The notes below the pieces were generated by a model. The model was not told where the DNA came from and did no database searches. It saw nothing but the letters and a program-made list of their open reading frames with translations. Made by a program: the position numbers and the translations under genes. DNA of 23,132 nt from UBA493 sp035655435 (GTDB taxonomy: Archaea; Iainarchaeota; Iainarchaeia; Iainarchaeales; Iainarchaeaceae): the NCBI GenBank assembly GCA_035655435.1, contig DASRUN010000039.1:1-23132 (forward strand), written 5' to 3'. Positions 12,057 through 21,200 of this stretch are shown piece after piece (the first letter of the stretch is position 1; each line of letters begins with the position of its first letter).

Positions 12057-13694
12057 TTTCGATTCTGTTTTTTGTTCGCCCTTAAGAAGTTCCTGCAGGA
12101 AAACTGAAAATGCCGGCCTTGTAATTATTATTCCTATTAATATTCCAAGAATTGTTGTTAATGCAAATCCTCTTAATTTTCCGAATCCAAAGCTCAAAAG
12201 AAGTATTGGAAGCATTGTGACTATTGCTGTTGAAGCGGTTGCGACTATTATGAAAAACGCTTTTTTTGACCGATTTTTTAGAGTGTCACTTGTAGCTACT
12301 TCGCCTTTTAGAAGCTCATCTGTTATTATTATTTGATCGTCAACACCCGTTCCCACAGCTGCTAGAATTCCTGCAACCGAGGCAAGGTCAAGGTTGATTT
12401 TTAAAATGGAAATCAATCCAAGAGTGATTATTATTTCGCTTATTCCGGTAAGAAGGATTGGCAGAACAAGTTTCGAGATTCTATAACGTAAATAGATTAT
12501 TAGAGATACAACAACAAGCCCCGCCAGGCCTATTATGAGAGTGTTAAAGAGGAATTCTTCTCCAAGGAGCGGGGAAATTGTTTCTTTTGAAATGCTCTTT
12601 ATTCCAACGGGGAGCGAACCTGTTTGCAGCAATACTTCCAAAGCTTTTAGTTCGTGGAGCGCGTTTTCTTCATTTGAACCTGAACCTGTAATAACTAATT
12701 GTGAAAAAATGTGCGCGTTCGCTGGACTTTCAACATAAGGATCAAGATTTGCTATTCCCGGCGTAACCGAAATAACCTGTCTTGCCCCTACAATGCTCCA
12801 AACCCAGGGAATTGTCGGAGATGCTTGCGGAATTTCTTTTATTGTAAAACCGATTTCTTCGAGTTCTTGGGTTTGGGCGGTTGGAAAGTTTTCAGGAATA
12901 ATAGCGGTTGGATTTTCCGAGAACAAATTTGTTAATTGGGTTAATTGTGATTCGGAAAACCCGGTTCCTGAAACAACAACAAATGGAAGGTTTGCATTTA
13001 CAAGGAGTTCATCAATATCGGTTTCGCTTGGAACATTTTCGAGAACATTTCCCGCGAGAAGCATTGAGGAATCTTTGGAAAAAGTGCTTTCAGGAATTAT
13101 AAGCACGCTTTGGGAAGGCCTGTCAATGAAAAAGTATGTTTTTTCGCAATCATAAACAGAACCTGATTGTTGGTTGAATGAAACCGCTGTACACTTGTGG
13201 AAAACTCCGTGTGAAAATTTTTCTCCTGCGCTCTGGCTCAATAAGAATGGAAGCTGCCATTGTACCGGTTGACCGGGAGAACCTGTTGTCAAACCATAAC
13301 CTTGCGCTGGATCCTTGAAAACCTGAATGATGTCTTTTCCCGCAAACAATATTTCGCCGTTAAGGGTTGCTTCGAATTTTCCCTGGGTTTTGAGAAGTGA
13401 TTCAAGTTCTTCAACTCTTTCCGGGTCTGTTTCTGCGGTTTGGGCGGAAACAAATTTATCTCCTAAAGAAGTAACTTTAGTGTCCTTCAATCCGAATGCA
13501 TCAATCCTTTCTCCCATAACGGCAGTTATTGTGGTCATTTGTTCCGGAGTTACACTTTCATCCAATTCGATTTGGAATATTGTTCCGCCGTTGAAATCGA
13601 CTCCAAGAGCGATTCCGTTGAAAACTATTGAAAGAAGAGAAATTGCGATGACCACTCCCATTAGGATTACACGCCAATTTGAAAATGCTTTCAT
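12051..13694 (-). CDS. secD: Archaeal SecD, protein-export subunit
   Basis: An RND-type membrane protein that assists SecYE-dependent export, 547 residues. Helix 1 (about 10-30) is followed by GVDFNGGTIFQIEL, then a large external domain (about 30-380). Five more membrane segments lie at the C-terminal end, including the family motif GTGVDDQIIITDELL. Two external cysteines (HKCTAV and YDCEKT), about 16 residues apart, could form a disulfide. I call this SecD rather than SecF from its length and the DDQIIITDE motif (compare VDANVLIFERI in bacterial SecD). Archaea have no SecA, so how SecDF is powered is unsettled. Its ATG overlaps the secF stop (ATGA). Its last 6 bp overlap the end of the convergent archaeosortase gene. 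Confidence 0.93.
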   Translation of the reverse strand: MKAFSNWRVILMGVVIAISLLSIVFNGIALGVDFNGGTIFQIELDESVTPEQMTTITAVMGERIDAFGLKDTKVTSLGDKFVSAQTAETDPERVEELESLLKTQGKFEATLNGEILFAGKDIIQVFKDPAQGYGLTTGSPGQPVQWQLPFLLSQSAGEKFSHGVFHKCTAVSFNQQSGSVYDCEKTYFFIDRPSQSVLIIPESTFSKDSSMLLAGNVLENVPSETDIDELLVNANLPFVVVSGTGFSESQLTQLTNLFSENPTAIIPENFPTAQTQELEEIGFTIKEIPQASPTIPWVWSIVGARQVISVTPGIANLDPYVESPANAHIFSQLVITGSGSNEENALHELKALEVLLQTGSLPVGIKSISKETISPLLGEEFLFNTLIIGLAGLVVVSLIIYLRYRISKLVLPILLTGISEIIITLGLISILKINLDLASVAGILAAVGTGVDDQIIITDELLKGEVATSDTLKNRSKKAFFIIVATASTAIVTMLPILLLSFGFGKLRGFALTTILGILIGIIITRPAFSVFLQELLKGEQKTESKS

Positions 13695-14755
13695 CTTGAG
13701 GACGCCTCCTTTCTTTCTTCATACCACAATAAAATCGGCGCATTCATGAACCAAGTGGAAATAATGTCCGCTAACAAGCCGAACAATAATACAATTGAAA
13801 TTTGGAATACTACTTCTATCTGCCCCAAATAAGAGAGAATTGTCATCACTGTAAGAGCGCCAAGAGTTGTTAGAGTCATCGTAAGACCTGTGATAAGTGA
13901 TTCTTCAGCTCTTTTGCGCGGATTTTCTTCCTTTCTTTTCAGTACTCTGCTTGTTAGCATTATGTCCGTGTCAACCGAATAACCAATGAGCATTAATAGT
14001 GCGGGAATTGTTGCAAGTGAAAGAGGAATTTTGAAAATCGACATTAGAGCTAATGCTCCGAAAATGTCAAAAAAAAGCGCTCCGATAATGGCGGCTGAGG
14101 GAACGAACTCGCGGAAAAAAATGAAAACAACTATTACAACAAGAATTATTCCGATCAATGAAACTGTTATGCTTGTTGAATAAAAATTTTCTCCAAGCGA
14201 TGGTCCTATTTCTGTTTTTTGGATTTTGATGTCATCTCCCAAAGAATAGGTTTCTTGGATTGTGTTTTGTATTCCGAGTTGTAATTCTTGATCTGCTTTG
14301 GTTAAATTTGTTTTTGCCTGTGCAACCGCTTCAATTGGAGAAAGGTTTGTTACATCAACTGCGGGAAAGAATTTTGCTGAAGCCGCAATGGATTCTGATG
14401 CAAGGCGCTTGGCATTTTCCGGATTGGAATTCAATTCTGATTCCGCTTGTTCAAGCAATGAGGTTGCTTTTGCAAAATCGGTTTCTTCTGAAAATTGTAT
14501 GTAAAGACCGTGACTTGTCGGAGATGAAACTTCTCCTATTTGGAGTTCGGAGAACGAATACTTTTCTTTGAGCGCGGTTTCAATTAAATGCGCTTCGAGC
14601 GGTTCGCTTGCTCGTACAATAATACTGGTTCCTCCTTTGAGATCAATTCCGGGAGTTATTCCCGGGTAAACAAAAACGAGAAAAATGAATACGACGAAAA
14701 GTATCGCCGGAATGATCAAATACCTTTTATAGTCTCCCTGGTACAAGTTAAACAT
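13691..14755 (-). CDS. secF: Archaeal SecF, protein-export subunit
   Basis: Partner of SecD, 354 residues, somewhat longer than the roughly 290-300 common in the family because of its external domain. Helix 1 (13-31) is followed by GIDLKGGTSIIV, an external alpha/beta domain with coiled-coil character (about 90-180, LEQAESELNSNPENAKRL), then five membrane segments with the SecF motif LMLIGYSVDTDIMLTSR. Order secF-secD with a 4-bp ATGA overlap matches archaeal operons. The ATG at 14755 is preceded on the minus strand by GGGGAT (14764-14759), possibly a weak ribosome-binding site. The start codon lies only 20 bp from the divergent GTPase gene, so their promoters must reach into each other's coding regions. 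Confidence 0.94.
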   Translation of the reverse strand: MFNLYQGDYKRYLIIPAILFVVFIFLVFVYPGITPGIDLKGGTSIIVRASEPLEAHLIETALKEKYSFSELQIGEVSSPTSHGLYIQFSEETDFAKATSLLEQAESELNSNPENAKRLASESIAASAKFFPAVDVTNLSPIEAVAQAKTNLTKADQELQLGIQNTIQETYSLGDDIKIQKTEIGPSLGENFYSTSITVSLIGIILVVIVVFIFFREFVPSAAIIGALFFDIFGALALMSIFKIPLSLATIPALLMLIGYSVDTDIMLTSRVLKRKEENPRKRAEESLITGLTMTLTTLGALTVMTILSYLGQIEVVFQISIVLLFGLLADIISTWFMNAPILLWYEERKEASSR

Positions 14756-14775
14756 AATATCCCCGGTTGTTCAGA

Positions 14776-15798
14776 ATGAAAAAAGCTAGGAAACAATTAA
14801 AAAAGAAGGCCACGCCGCTTTCCGCAAATTTTTTCCCGGCTTCCCAGGAACTCATCCAAAGGGCTTATAATGAAGCTCGAGAAGTGCAATTGGGCAAAAA
14901 ATTCAGTTCAAAATTGCTTAAAGTAAAAAAATTGAATGCCGCCAAATCAAAGAGGTTTGGGGAGTATTTGCAGAAAGAGATTTTGGATCTTTCAAAAAAA
15001 TTTCCGCTTATAGAGGAAATGAATCCGTTTTACAGGGATCTTTTAGGAGCTATTGTGGATGTTGATAAACTTAAACAAAATCTTTCCGCGTTGAACAGTT
15101 CTTCGAAAATTTTGAAAAAAATCAGGAGCATTTATGGGGCAAAATTTTATTCCGCAAAAACAATTGAGGAATCTGATAGAACCCTCAAAGAATTTGAGGG
15201 AAGGATGATTTCGGTTGTAAAGAAACTTGAGAAACCTTTGATTGCACTCAAAGTAGAATCCAAAAAACTCAAAGAACTTCCTTCAATAGATTTTGAAGCG
15301 CCAACAATAGTGCTTGGAGGATATCCGAATGTGGGAAAAAGCACGCTTCTCAAAAGAATTACAGGTTCGAATGCGAAAATTTCTCCTTATCAATTTACAA
15401 CCAAACAAATCAATGTTGGACATTTTGAATTCAAATACAGAAAAATACAGTTCATTGATACTCCGGGTTTGCTTGATAGACCAAATTTGAATGGAATTGA
15501 AAAAAAAGCAGTTGCGGCTTTGAAGCATCTTGCTTCAATAATAGTTTTTGTTGTTGATCCAACTCAAGGGTGTGGGTTTTCGGTTGATGAACAATTGGAA
15601 CTTTTGAGTAAAATGAGGAAAGAGTTTGAGGGAAAAAGAATTCTTGTTGTTGTAAACAAAATTGACATTGCGGATGAAAGGGACATTGCAAAGGTTCTTG
15701 AAACGGAAAAAAACGTTGTTTTTGATGGGGAAAATTTGAACGGGAAAGAGCTCAAAGTGGCGCTTGAAAAAGAGCTTGCGTTGACTAGGCCGAGATAA
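14776..15798 (+). CDS. NOG1-family GTPase
   Basis: A 340-residue member of the OBG/NOG1 GTPases, which in eukaryotes act in 60S ribosome assembly; the archaeal role is presumed similar. The N-terminal helical domain (1-165) is characteristic of NOG1 (ELIQRAYNEAREVQLGKK). The G domain follows: P-loop GYPNVGKST (182-190), G2 region around SPYQFTTK, DTPG (228-231), FVVDPTQGCGFSVDEQ and NKID (294-297). It lacks the long eukaryotic C-terminal part, as do archaeal forms. The frame also runs to TTG 14767, but ATG 14776 is preferred because GTTAAACATAA, centred about 26 bp upstream, could be its TATA box for a leaderless mRNA. That box lies inside the first codons of secF. Confidence 0.93.
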   Translation: MKKARKQLKKKATPLSANFFPASQELIQRAYNEAREVQLGKKFSSKLLKVKKLNAAKSKRFGEYLQKEILDLSKKFPLIEEMNPFYRDLLGAIVDVDKLKQNLSALNSSSKILKKIRSIYGAKFYSAKTIEESDRTLKEFEGRMISVVKKLEKPLIALKVESKKLKELPSIDFEAPTIVLGGYPNVGKSTLLKRITGSNAKISPYQFTTKQINVGHFEFKYRKIQFIDTPGLLDRPNLNGIEKKAVAALKHLASIIVFVVDPTQGCGFSVDEQLELLSKMRKEFEGKRILVVVNKIDIADERDIAKVLETEKNVVFDGENLNGKELKVALEKELALTRPR

Positions 15799-15800
15799 AC

Positions 15801-15809
15801 TTTAAATAG
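15801..15809 (+). promoter_or_regulatory. TATA box for the 15833 gene
   Basis: TTTAAATAG, preceded by GATAAAC, is centred about 28 bp before the ATG at 15833. It directly follows the GTPase stop. No Shine-Dalgarno is seen, so the mRNA is probably leaderless. Confidence 0.55.
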
Positions 15810-15832
15810 TACGAATGACTTACTCACATATT

Positions 15833-16285
15833 ATGGCAAAAAGAACACCGGCCAATACCTGGCACCCTATATTGGGAAAAAGAAAACCAATCAAGACCAC
15901 GGGTTTTGATCGGAGACAAAGAAAAAATCCATCAGGGCCGATTGACATTTTTACGGGAAGCTCATACTCGAACAGAGATGGAGTTCCTGTGAATAGATTT
16001 CCTGTGAACTCAGTAGATATTGGACTTAGAAGACTTGCAAATGTAATTGATAAGAATCCGGGAAGGCGAAAAAACCAGAACAGCCTTATGCTTACAAAAG
16101 GTTTAGGTAGCGAGCAACTTATTGGAGATACTAGAAGAAAGCAAACTTATGGGCATGAAAATCATGATTCAGAAAACAATAGAGATGTTGAGAGAAGAGA
16201 AGATACTGAAACACGAGCCCATTTTAATGCCAGACCAGATGCAAAAAAATCAAAATTTGGGCCGAATGGCAAAAATACCAAATGA
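15833..16285 (+). CDS. Basic, hydrophilic protein of unknown function
   Basis: A 150-residue protein starting MAKRTPANTWHPILGKRK. It is highly charged with no hydrophobic core of note and is probably largely disordered: many R/K/N/D, few aliphatics, with stretches such as TRRKQTYGHENHDSENN and DAKKSKFGPNGKNTK. The middle (PVNSVDIGLRRLANVID) may be a short helix. No family is recognised; nucleic-acid binding is a guess from charge. The frame also opens at 15815, but the TATA box at 15801-15809 is centred 28 bp from ATG 15833, favouring that leaderless start. It lies between the GTPase gene and a long leader, so is probably monocistronic. Confidence 0.7.
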   Translation: MAKRTPANTWHPILGKRKPIKTTGFDRRQRKNPSGPIDIFTGSSYSNRDGVPVNRFPVNSVDIGLRRLANVIDKNPGRRKNQNSLMLTKGLGSEQLIGDTRRKQTYGHENHDSENNRDVERREDTETRAHFNARPDAKKSKFGPNGKNTK

Positions 16286-16451
16286 ACTTTAATATTCACT
16301 TCTTATAATTCGTTTGAATCGCATCAGGCTTTTTATTACCATATATCCAAGTTCTATACAAGCGCTTTGAACTAGGCGCGGAGATGCGTTAGAATGACTG
16401 ATTTTCGAGCTTATTCGTCCGAATGGATTTTTCCGGGAAGGGGTGGTTTTT
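16286..16451 (+). promoter_or_regulatory. Long leader/promoter region of the UPF0147 gene, with two possible hairpins
   Basis: This 166-bp gap contains TATA-like sequences (TTTTTATTACC at 16329-16339; ATATAT at 16341-16346), predicting a start near 16365-16373 and a leader of about 80 nt. AGTTC (16350-16354) / GAACT (16369-16373) encloses the palindrome AAGCGCTT. Just downstream, CTAG (16372-16375) with CGC (16377-16379) can pair with GCG and TTAG (16386-16392) around a GGAGAT loop with one bulge. A GGGGTG (16440-16445) is the Shine-Dalgarno for the GTG at 16452. The folding is read by eye only. Confidence 0.4.
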
Positions 16452-16459
16452 GTGGATAA
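16394..16459 (+). CDS. Possible 21-codon upstream ORF overlapping the UPF0147 start
   Basis: ATG 16394 opens 21 codons (MTDFRAYSSEWIFPGRGGFCG) ending in TAA 16457-16459, past the GTG at 16452, in a different frame. GGAG (16380-16383) lies 10 nt upstream. Termination across the next start could couple or limit translation of UPF0147. It may equally be a chance frame; composition gives little help. Confidence 0.25.
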   Translation: MTDFRAYSSEWIFPGRGGFCG

Positions 16460-16727
16460 GAGCCTAGAAGAACAGATAGATTACACCATTGAAATGATGG
16501 AAGCAATAATGGATGACACAACCGTTCCCAGAAACATCAGGAAAACGATTGATGATGCCAAAGAAAAAATCATGGGAGATCCCAAGGAAATGAACGTGAA
16601 TGTCACAAATGCAATTTATCTCATGGATGACATAAGCAATGACATCAATATGCCGGCACACACGAGAACCGAAATCTGGTCCATAATATCAGAGCTTGAG
16701 TCAATCAGGGAGAAAAGCAAGGGATAA
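16452..16727 (+). CDS. UPF0147 family protein
   Basis: A small soluble helical protein of about 91 residues. The family signature is clear: DDTTVPRNIRKTIDDAKEKIM, NVTNAIYLMDDISNDINMPAHTRTEIWSIISELE. The function is unknown, but the family is widespread in archaea. Two GTG starts compete (16443 and 16452). GTG 16452 is preferred because GGGGTG (16440-16445) then sits 6 nt upstream, which would be lost with the earlier start. The gene is 2 bp upstream of DP1 (stop 16725-16727, next start 16730), so it is cotranscribed with the replicative polymerase. Confidence 0.88.
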   Translation: MDKSLEEQIDYTIEMMEAIMDDTTVPRNIRKTIDDAKEKIMGDPKEMNVNVTNAIYLMDDISNDINMPAHTRTEIWSIISELESIREKSKG

Positions 16728-16729
16728 AA

Positions 16730-18253
16730 TTGGAAACATCCGTGCAAAAAGAAAGACAAAAGGAAATAATCGAATATTGCAATTCACACAACCAGTTCAT
16801 TGACAAACAATCACTCGAATTATTGGAAAAGGAAGAACATTGGAAAGAAATTATTAACCAAATAAAAGAACAGGTTGTTGCGGCGGAAAAAGTTAGAGAA
16901 AAACTTTTGAAACATGAATCAAAATTGGGAAAAGTGGAAGAACAAATAATAATAAAAAAAAGTTCTTTCAAGGCGCTTGCAAAGGATGTTGAGTCTGATT
17001 ATAAAATACTCGAACAATATGATGTAACCGGCCAGAGTTTCAGCGAAGGGAAAGTAGGGGATTTTCTAAAATATTTTACTGATAAATACGAAACTTTGAA
17101 AGCATTGATGAATGGAAGACAGGGTTTTTCTCCAAAAACTTTTGATAAAATAAAAGGAATCCAAAAATACGGGGAAATAGACCTTGTGGGAATGGTGGTC
17201 AAAAAATGGGTTTCGAAAAACGGGAACACTACAATAGAACTTGACAGTCCGGAAGGAAGATGCATTGCAATTGTTTCAAAGGATGATCTTAAAACAAATG
17301 ATGAATCGAAAAAAATTCTCATTGATGATGTAATAGGGGTTCATGGAAAAAAGTTTGCGGATGAGGTTATAATAATAAAAAATTTTGTTTGGCCGGATCT
17401 CATTCAGAGACAACCCAAAACAAGCGAGAGAGATCTTAGTGTGTGTTTGATTTCGGATATACATGTTGGAAGCAGGCTTTTCATGGAAAAAGAATTCTCA
17501 AGATTTTTGGATTGGATAAACGGGAATGTTACATCCGAAAAGGAAAAAGAACGGGTTGGAAAAATAAAATATCTTATAGTTGCGGGAGACAATGTGGATG
17601 GAGTTGGAATTTATCCCGCGCAATATGATGAGCTTGCAATCAAAGATATTTATGGGCAGTATGAAAAACTTTCGGAATTGCTAAAGCAAATTCCGGATTA
17701 TATAGAAATATTCATGATTCCGGGACAGCATGATGCGGTGAGAAGAGCTGACCCGCAGCCCGCAATTGAAAGGGAATATTTGGGGGATATTTTTTACAAT
17801 GAAAATTTCCATTCACTAGGAAGCCCTTCTTGGATTGAGTTTGAGGGATTAAAAGGAGTTATTTATCACGGAGCTTCGCATCACGATATGTATGCGGCAA
17901 TGCCCGGGCTTGATCCTAAGGAACCGCAAAAAGCAATGATGGAACTTTTGAGAAGAAGAGACTTATCCACAGGATTTGGGTTGAATCAACCCTATGTTCC
18001 GGAATCAAGGGATTTTATGGTTATACGCGAGGAACCTGATTTTTATTTTGCCGGAGATATGCACCACAAGGGATATGCAATGTACAGGGGTTGTTTGTGC
18101 GTGAATGCTGGTTGTTGGCAATTGCAAACTGATTATCAGATTAGAGAAGGACATATTCCAACCCCCGGACTTGCGATTGACATTAATTTGAAAACAAAAA
18201 AATTAACTGAAAACAACTTTAATGGTGATGAAAGTGGAACTTCCTCCTTGTGA
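16730..18253 (+). CDS. polB: DNA polymerase D small subunit DP1 (3'-5' proofreading exonuclease)
   Basis: Small subunit of the archaeal replicative polymerase PolD, 507 residues. A helical N-terminus (1-100) is followed by an OB-fold (about 145-225, KYGEIDLVGMVVKKWVSKNG...IDSPEGRC) and a calcineurin-like phosphoesterase domain. Exonuclease motifs: DIH (243-245), GDN (286-288), GQHD (332-335), YHG (His380) and GDMHHKG (442-448). The Asn of the usual GNHD is Gln here. The shared phosphodiesterase fold relates it to the inactive B subunits of eukaryotic polymerases. The start is uncertain: TTG 16730 or GTG 16742 (leaving KERQKEIIEYC). The last 32 bp overlap the DP2 gene. Confidence 0.95.
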   Translation: METSVQKERQKEIIEYCNSHNQFIDKQSLELLEKEEHWKEIINQIKEQVVAAEKVREKLLKHESKLGKVEEQIIIKKSSFKALAKDVESDYKILEQYDVTGQSFSEGKVGDFLKYFTDKYETLKALMNGRQGFSPKTFDKIKGIQKYGEIDLVGMVVKKWVSKNGNTTIELDSPEGRCIAIVSKDDLKTNDESKKILIDDVIGVHGKKFADEVIIIKNFVWPDLIQRQPKTSERDLSVCLISDIHVGSRLFMEKEFSRFLDWINGNVTSEKEKERVGKIKYLIVAGDNVDGVGIYPAQYDELAIKDIYGQYEKLSELLKQIPDYIEIFMIPGQHDAVRRADPQPAIEREYLGDIFYNENFHSLGSPSWIEFEGLKGVIYHGASHHDMYAAMPGLDPKEPQKAMMELLRRRDLSTGFGLNQPYVPESRDFMVIREEPDFYFAGDMHHKGYAMYRGCLCVNAGCWQLQTDYQIREGHIPTPGLAIDINLKTKKLTENNFNGDESGTSSL

Positions 18254-21200
18254 TGAACAAACAAAAAAATATTTTGAGCACATTCGCAGAAAAGCGGACG
18301 CGCAATATAATATTGCGGTAAAAGCAAGGGCGCTTGGAAAGGACATTAGCATGGAAGTTGAATGTCCCCCAACACTTGATCTTGCGGACAGAACCGAAAA
18401 TATTATTGGACCAAAGGGAATTGCGAAAAGGTATAGGGAATTATTTGAGGAGAATAAGCAGGATAGGAATAAAACAATTTTCCAATTGTTCAGGGAAATA
18501 ATTGAAGGAAAGTTAGGTGATATTCCTGATCCTGAAAAACGTTTGGAACAGGCAATCAGAACATCGCTTGTTCTTGTAACAGAGGGAGTTGTTGTTGCTC
18601 CGCTTGATGGGTTGCCGAAAGTTATGATAAGCAAAAACCTTGATGGATCAAAATATGTTGATCTTTATTTTGCAGGCCCGATAAGAGCGGCAGGAGGAAC
18701 AGCCACGGTTTTTCCATTGATTTTGGGGGATTATGCAAGACAATTAATGGATTTGGATGTTTACAAACCCACAAATGATGAAATTGAAAGATATGTGGAG
18801 GAAATCAACGCGTATGATGAAATTATTACAAGGCAGTACAAGCTCAAGGAAGAGGATGTCAGAAAAATAATCAAAGGTTGTCCGGTGTGTGTGAACGGCG
18901 AGCCAACAGAAGAACGCGAAGTAACTTCTTACAAAGACCTTGAAAGAATTCCTTCAAACAGAATTCGAGGCGGAATGTGCCTTGTTATTTCCGAAGGAAT
19001 TGGTTTGAAGGCAATGAAAATAATGAGCCTTGCAAAAATACTTGGGTTGAATTGGAATTGGCTTGAGGATGTAATAAAAATCGGAAAAGGAACCGGAAAA
19101 GAAAAGGAAATCAAACCCAATTTTAATTATCTTTCAAGAATTGCCGCAGGAAGACCGATTTTTTCTTACCCATCTGAGTACGGCGGATTCAGATTGAGAT
19201 ATGGAAGAGCTAGAAATACGTGCATAATGGCAAAGGGAGTTCATCCTGCCACAATGCACATTCTTGATGAATTTTTAGCAGTAGGAACTCAGACAAAAGT
19301 TGAGAGGCCAGGAAAGAGCGCGGAAATGTTTCCGGTTGATACAATAGATGGACCGATTGTAAAACTCCGTAATGGAGAAGTGAAAAGAGTGGAATCTGCG
19401 GAAGATGCAATTAAAGTGAGAGACTCTGTTGAGGAAATACTTTTTTTGGGGGACATTCTTGTTGCGCTTGGAGATTTCAGGAAAACCGCACATCCTTTGA
19501 TGCCGGTTGGTTATTGCGAAGAATGGTGGAAACTTGAGCTCAAAAAAATAAGCGAAGCGGAAAAAGCAAACGAATTTAATGTTGAAAATATTTTGAAACA
19601 CCCTGAATTTGTTGATCAGAACACCGCATTGGAACTATCAATTCAATTTGGAGTTCCGTTGCATCCAAAGTATACGCATTATTATTCGGCTTTGAATTCG
19701 GATGAAACAAAAATTATTGTGGAAAAAGTTCGGAGCGCGGAAAAGAATTTCAACGGAAATGACATGGAGGAATTGTTGCTTGAGTACAGTGATGAACTCA
19801 AGGCACTTTTTGAAAAAATTGGTTTGCCGCACAAAAAAAGCGAAGGAAGAATTTTAGTCGAAAAGGAATTTGCATACAGTTTTTTCAAAACATTTGGGGG
19901 AACAAGCGTGGAAGATGTTCCAACAGGGGAAAGCGTGTGTGAGATTCTCTCAAAATTATCCGGATTAAAAATAAGGGATAAGGGAGTAACGTTTATTGGA
20001 GTGAGGATGGGAAGGCCGGAAGCTGCAAGGGCAAGGAAAATGGTTGGAGACCCAATGACGCTTTTCCCAATCGGAACTTATGGGGGACCAACAAGATCAA
20101 TAAACAAGGCAATGGAAGCAAGTGGAATACTAGAGGGAGAAATAGCATATTTTTTGAATACCGAAACAAAAGAAATCGAGGAACAATGTTATTCTTTTTC
20201 AAATGGAACAAGGAATGAGCATGTGAAAAAATGCATAAAATGCGGAACTTACACTAACAAAGAAAGATGCCCGGAGTGTGCTTCGGGAACAATTGGGTTC
20301 AGTAAGCGCAAAATAGATCTCCGTACAATAGCGGAAAATGCCTGCAAAAGTTTGAAGGTTACAATGCCGCCGCTTGTGAAAGGAGTTAAGGGATTGATTA
20401 ACGCGGAAAAAATTCCCGAACCGCTTGAAAAAGGAATTCTTCGTGCAAGGCACAATCTTCACATTTTTAGGGACGCGACAATAAGATTTGAACTTTTGAA
20501 TGCTCCGCTCACACATTTCAAACCAAAGGAAATTGATTTAAGCGTGGAAAAGGCGCGCGAGCTTGGATATGAATTTGATTTTGAGGGAAGAGAACTTGTG
20601 AGCGTTGATCAATTATGCGAACTATTCCCCCAGGACATGATTGTGAATGAAGGCGCGGGAGATTTTTATCTTAGAGTAAGCAGGTTTGTAGATGAGGAAC
20701 TTGAAAAATTTTATGGGTTGGAAAAATTTTATAATTACAATTCAAAGGACGATTTGATAGGCGAACTTTTTTTGGGATTGGCTCCGCATACTTCCGCCGG
20801 AGTGCTTGGACGCATAATAGGTTATACAAAGGCAAAGGTTAATTTTGCGCACCCTTATTTCCATCTTGCAAAAAGAAGGAACGCGGACGGAGACCAGGAT
20901 TCTATTATGATGCTCATGGATGCATTGCTCAATTTTTCCCGCCATTATCTTCCTTCATCAAGAGGAGGGAGAATGGATGCTCCGCTTGTTTTTACCGTTG
21001 CAATAAATCCTTTGGAAATTGACGATGAGGTTTATGATGTGGAAACGTGCAGAGAATATCCTCTTGAACTTTATGAAAAAGCGCTTCTGTATGCAGATGC
21101 GGAATTTGATTCCATAAAATTCATAAAAAATTATATCGGAACTGATAAACAGTATAGGGGATTTGGCTTTACGCATGATACTGCGCAATTTGATGCAGGG

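Noticed and set aside
13327..13749. Plus-strand open frame of about 140 codons
   Set aside because: It lies antisense to the well-conserved secD and secF coding regions, has no promoter or ribosome-binding site that I can see, and reads as a shadow frame.
15364..15374. GGTTCGAATGC string resembling a tRNA T-arm
   Set aside because: It lies within the GTPase coding region just after the P-loop and no acceptor, D or anticodon stem can be built around it.
20880..20903. Intein at the DP2 catalytic motif
   Set aside because: NADGDQDS is continuous and the protein has the length of an intein-free DP2.
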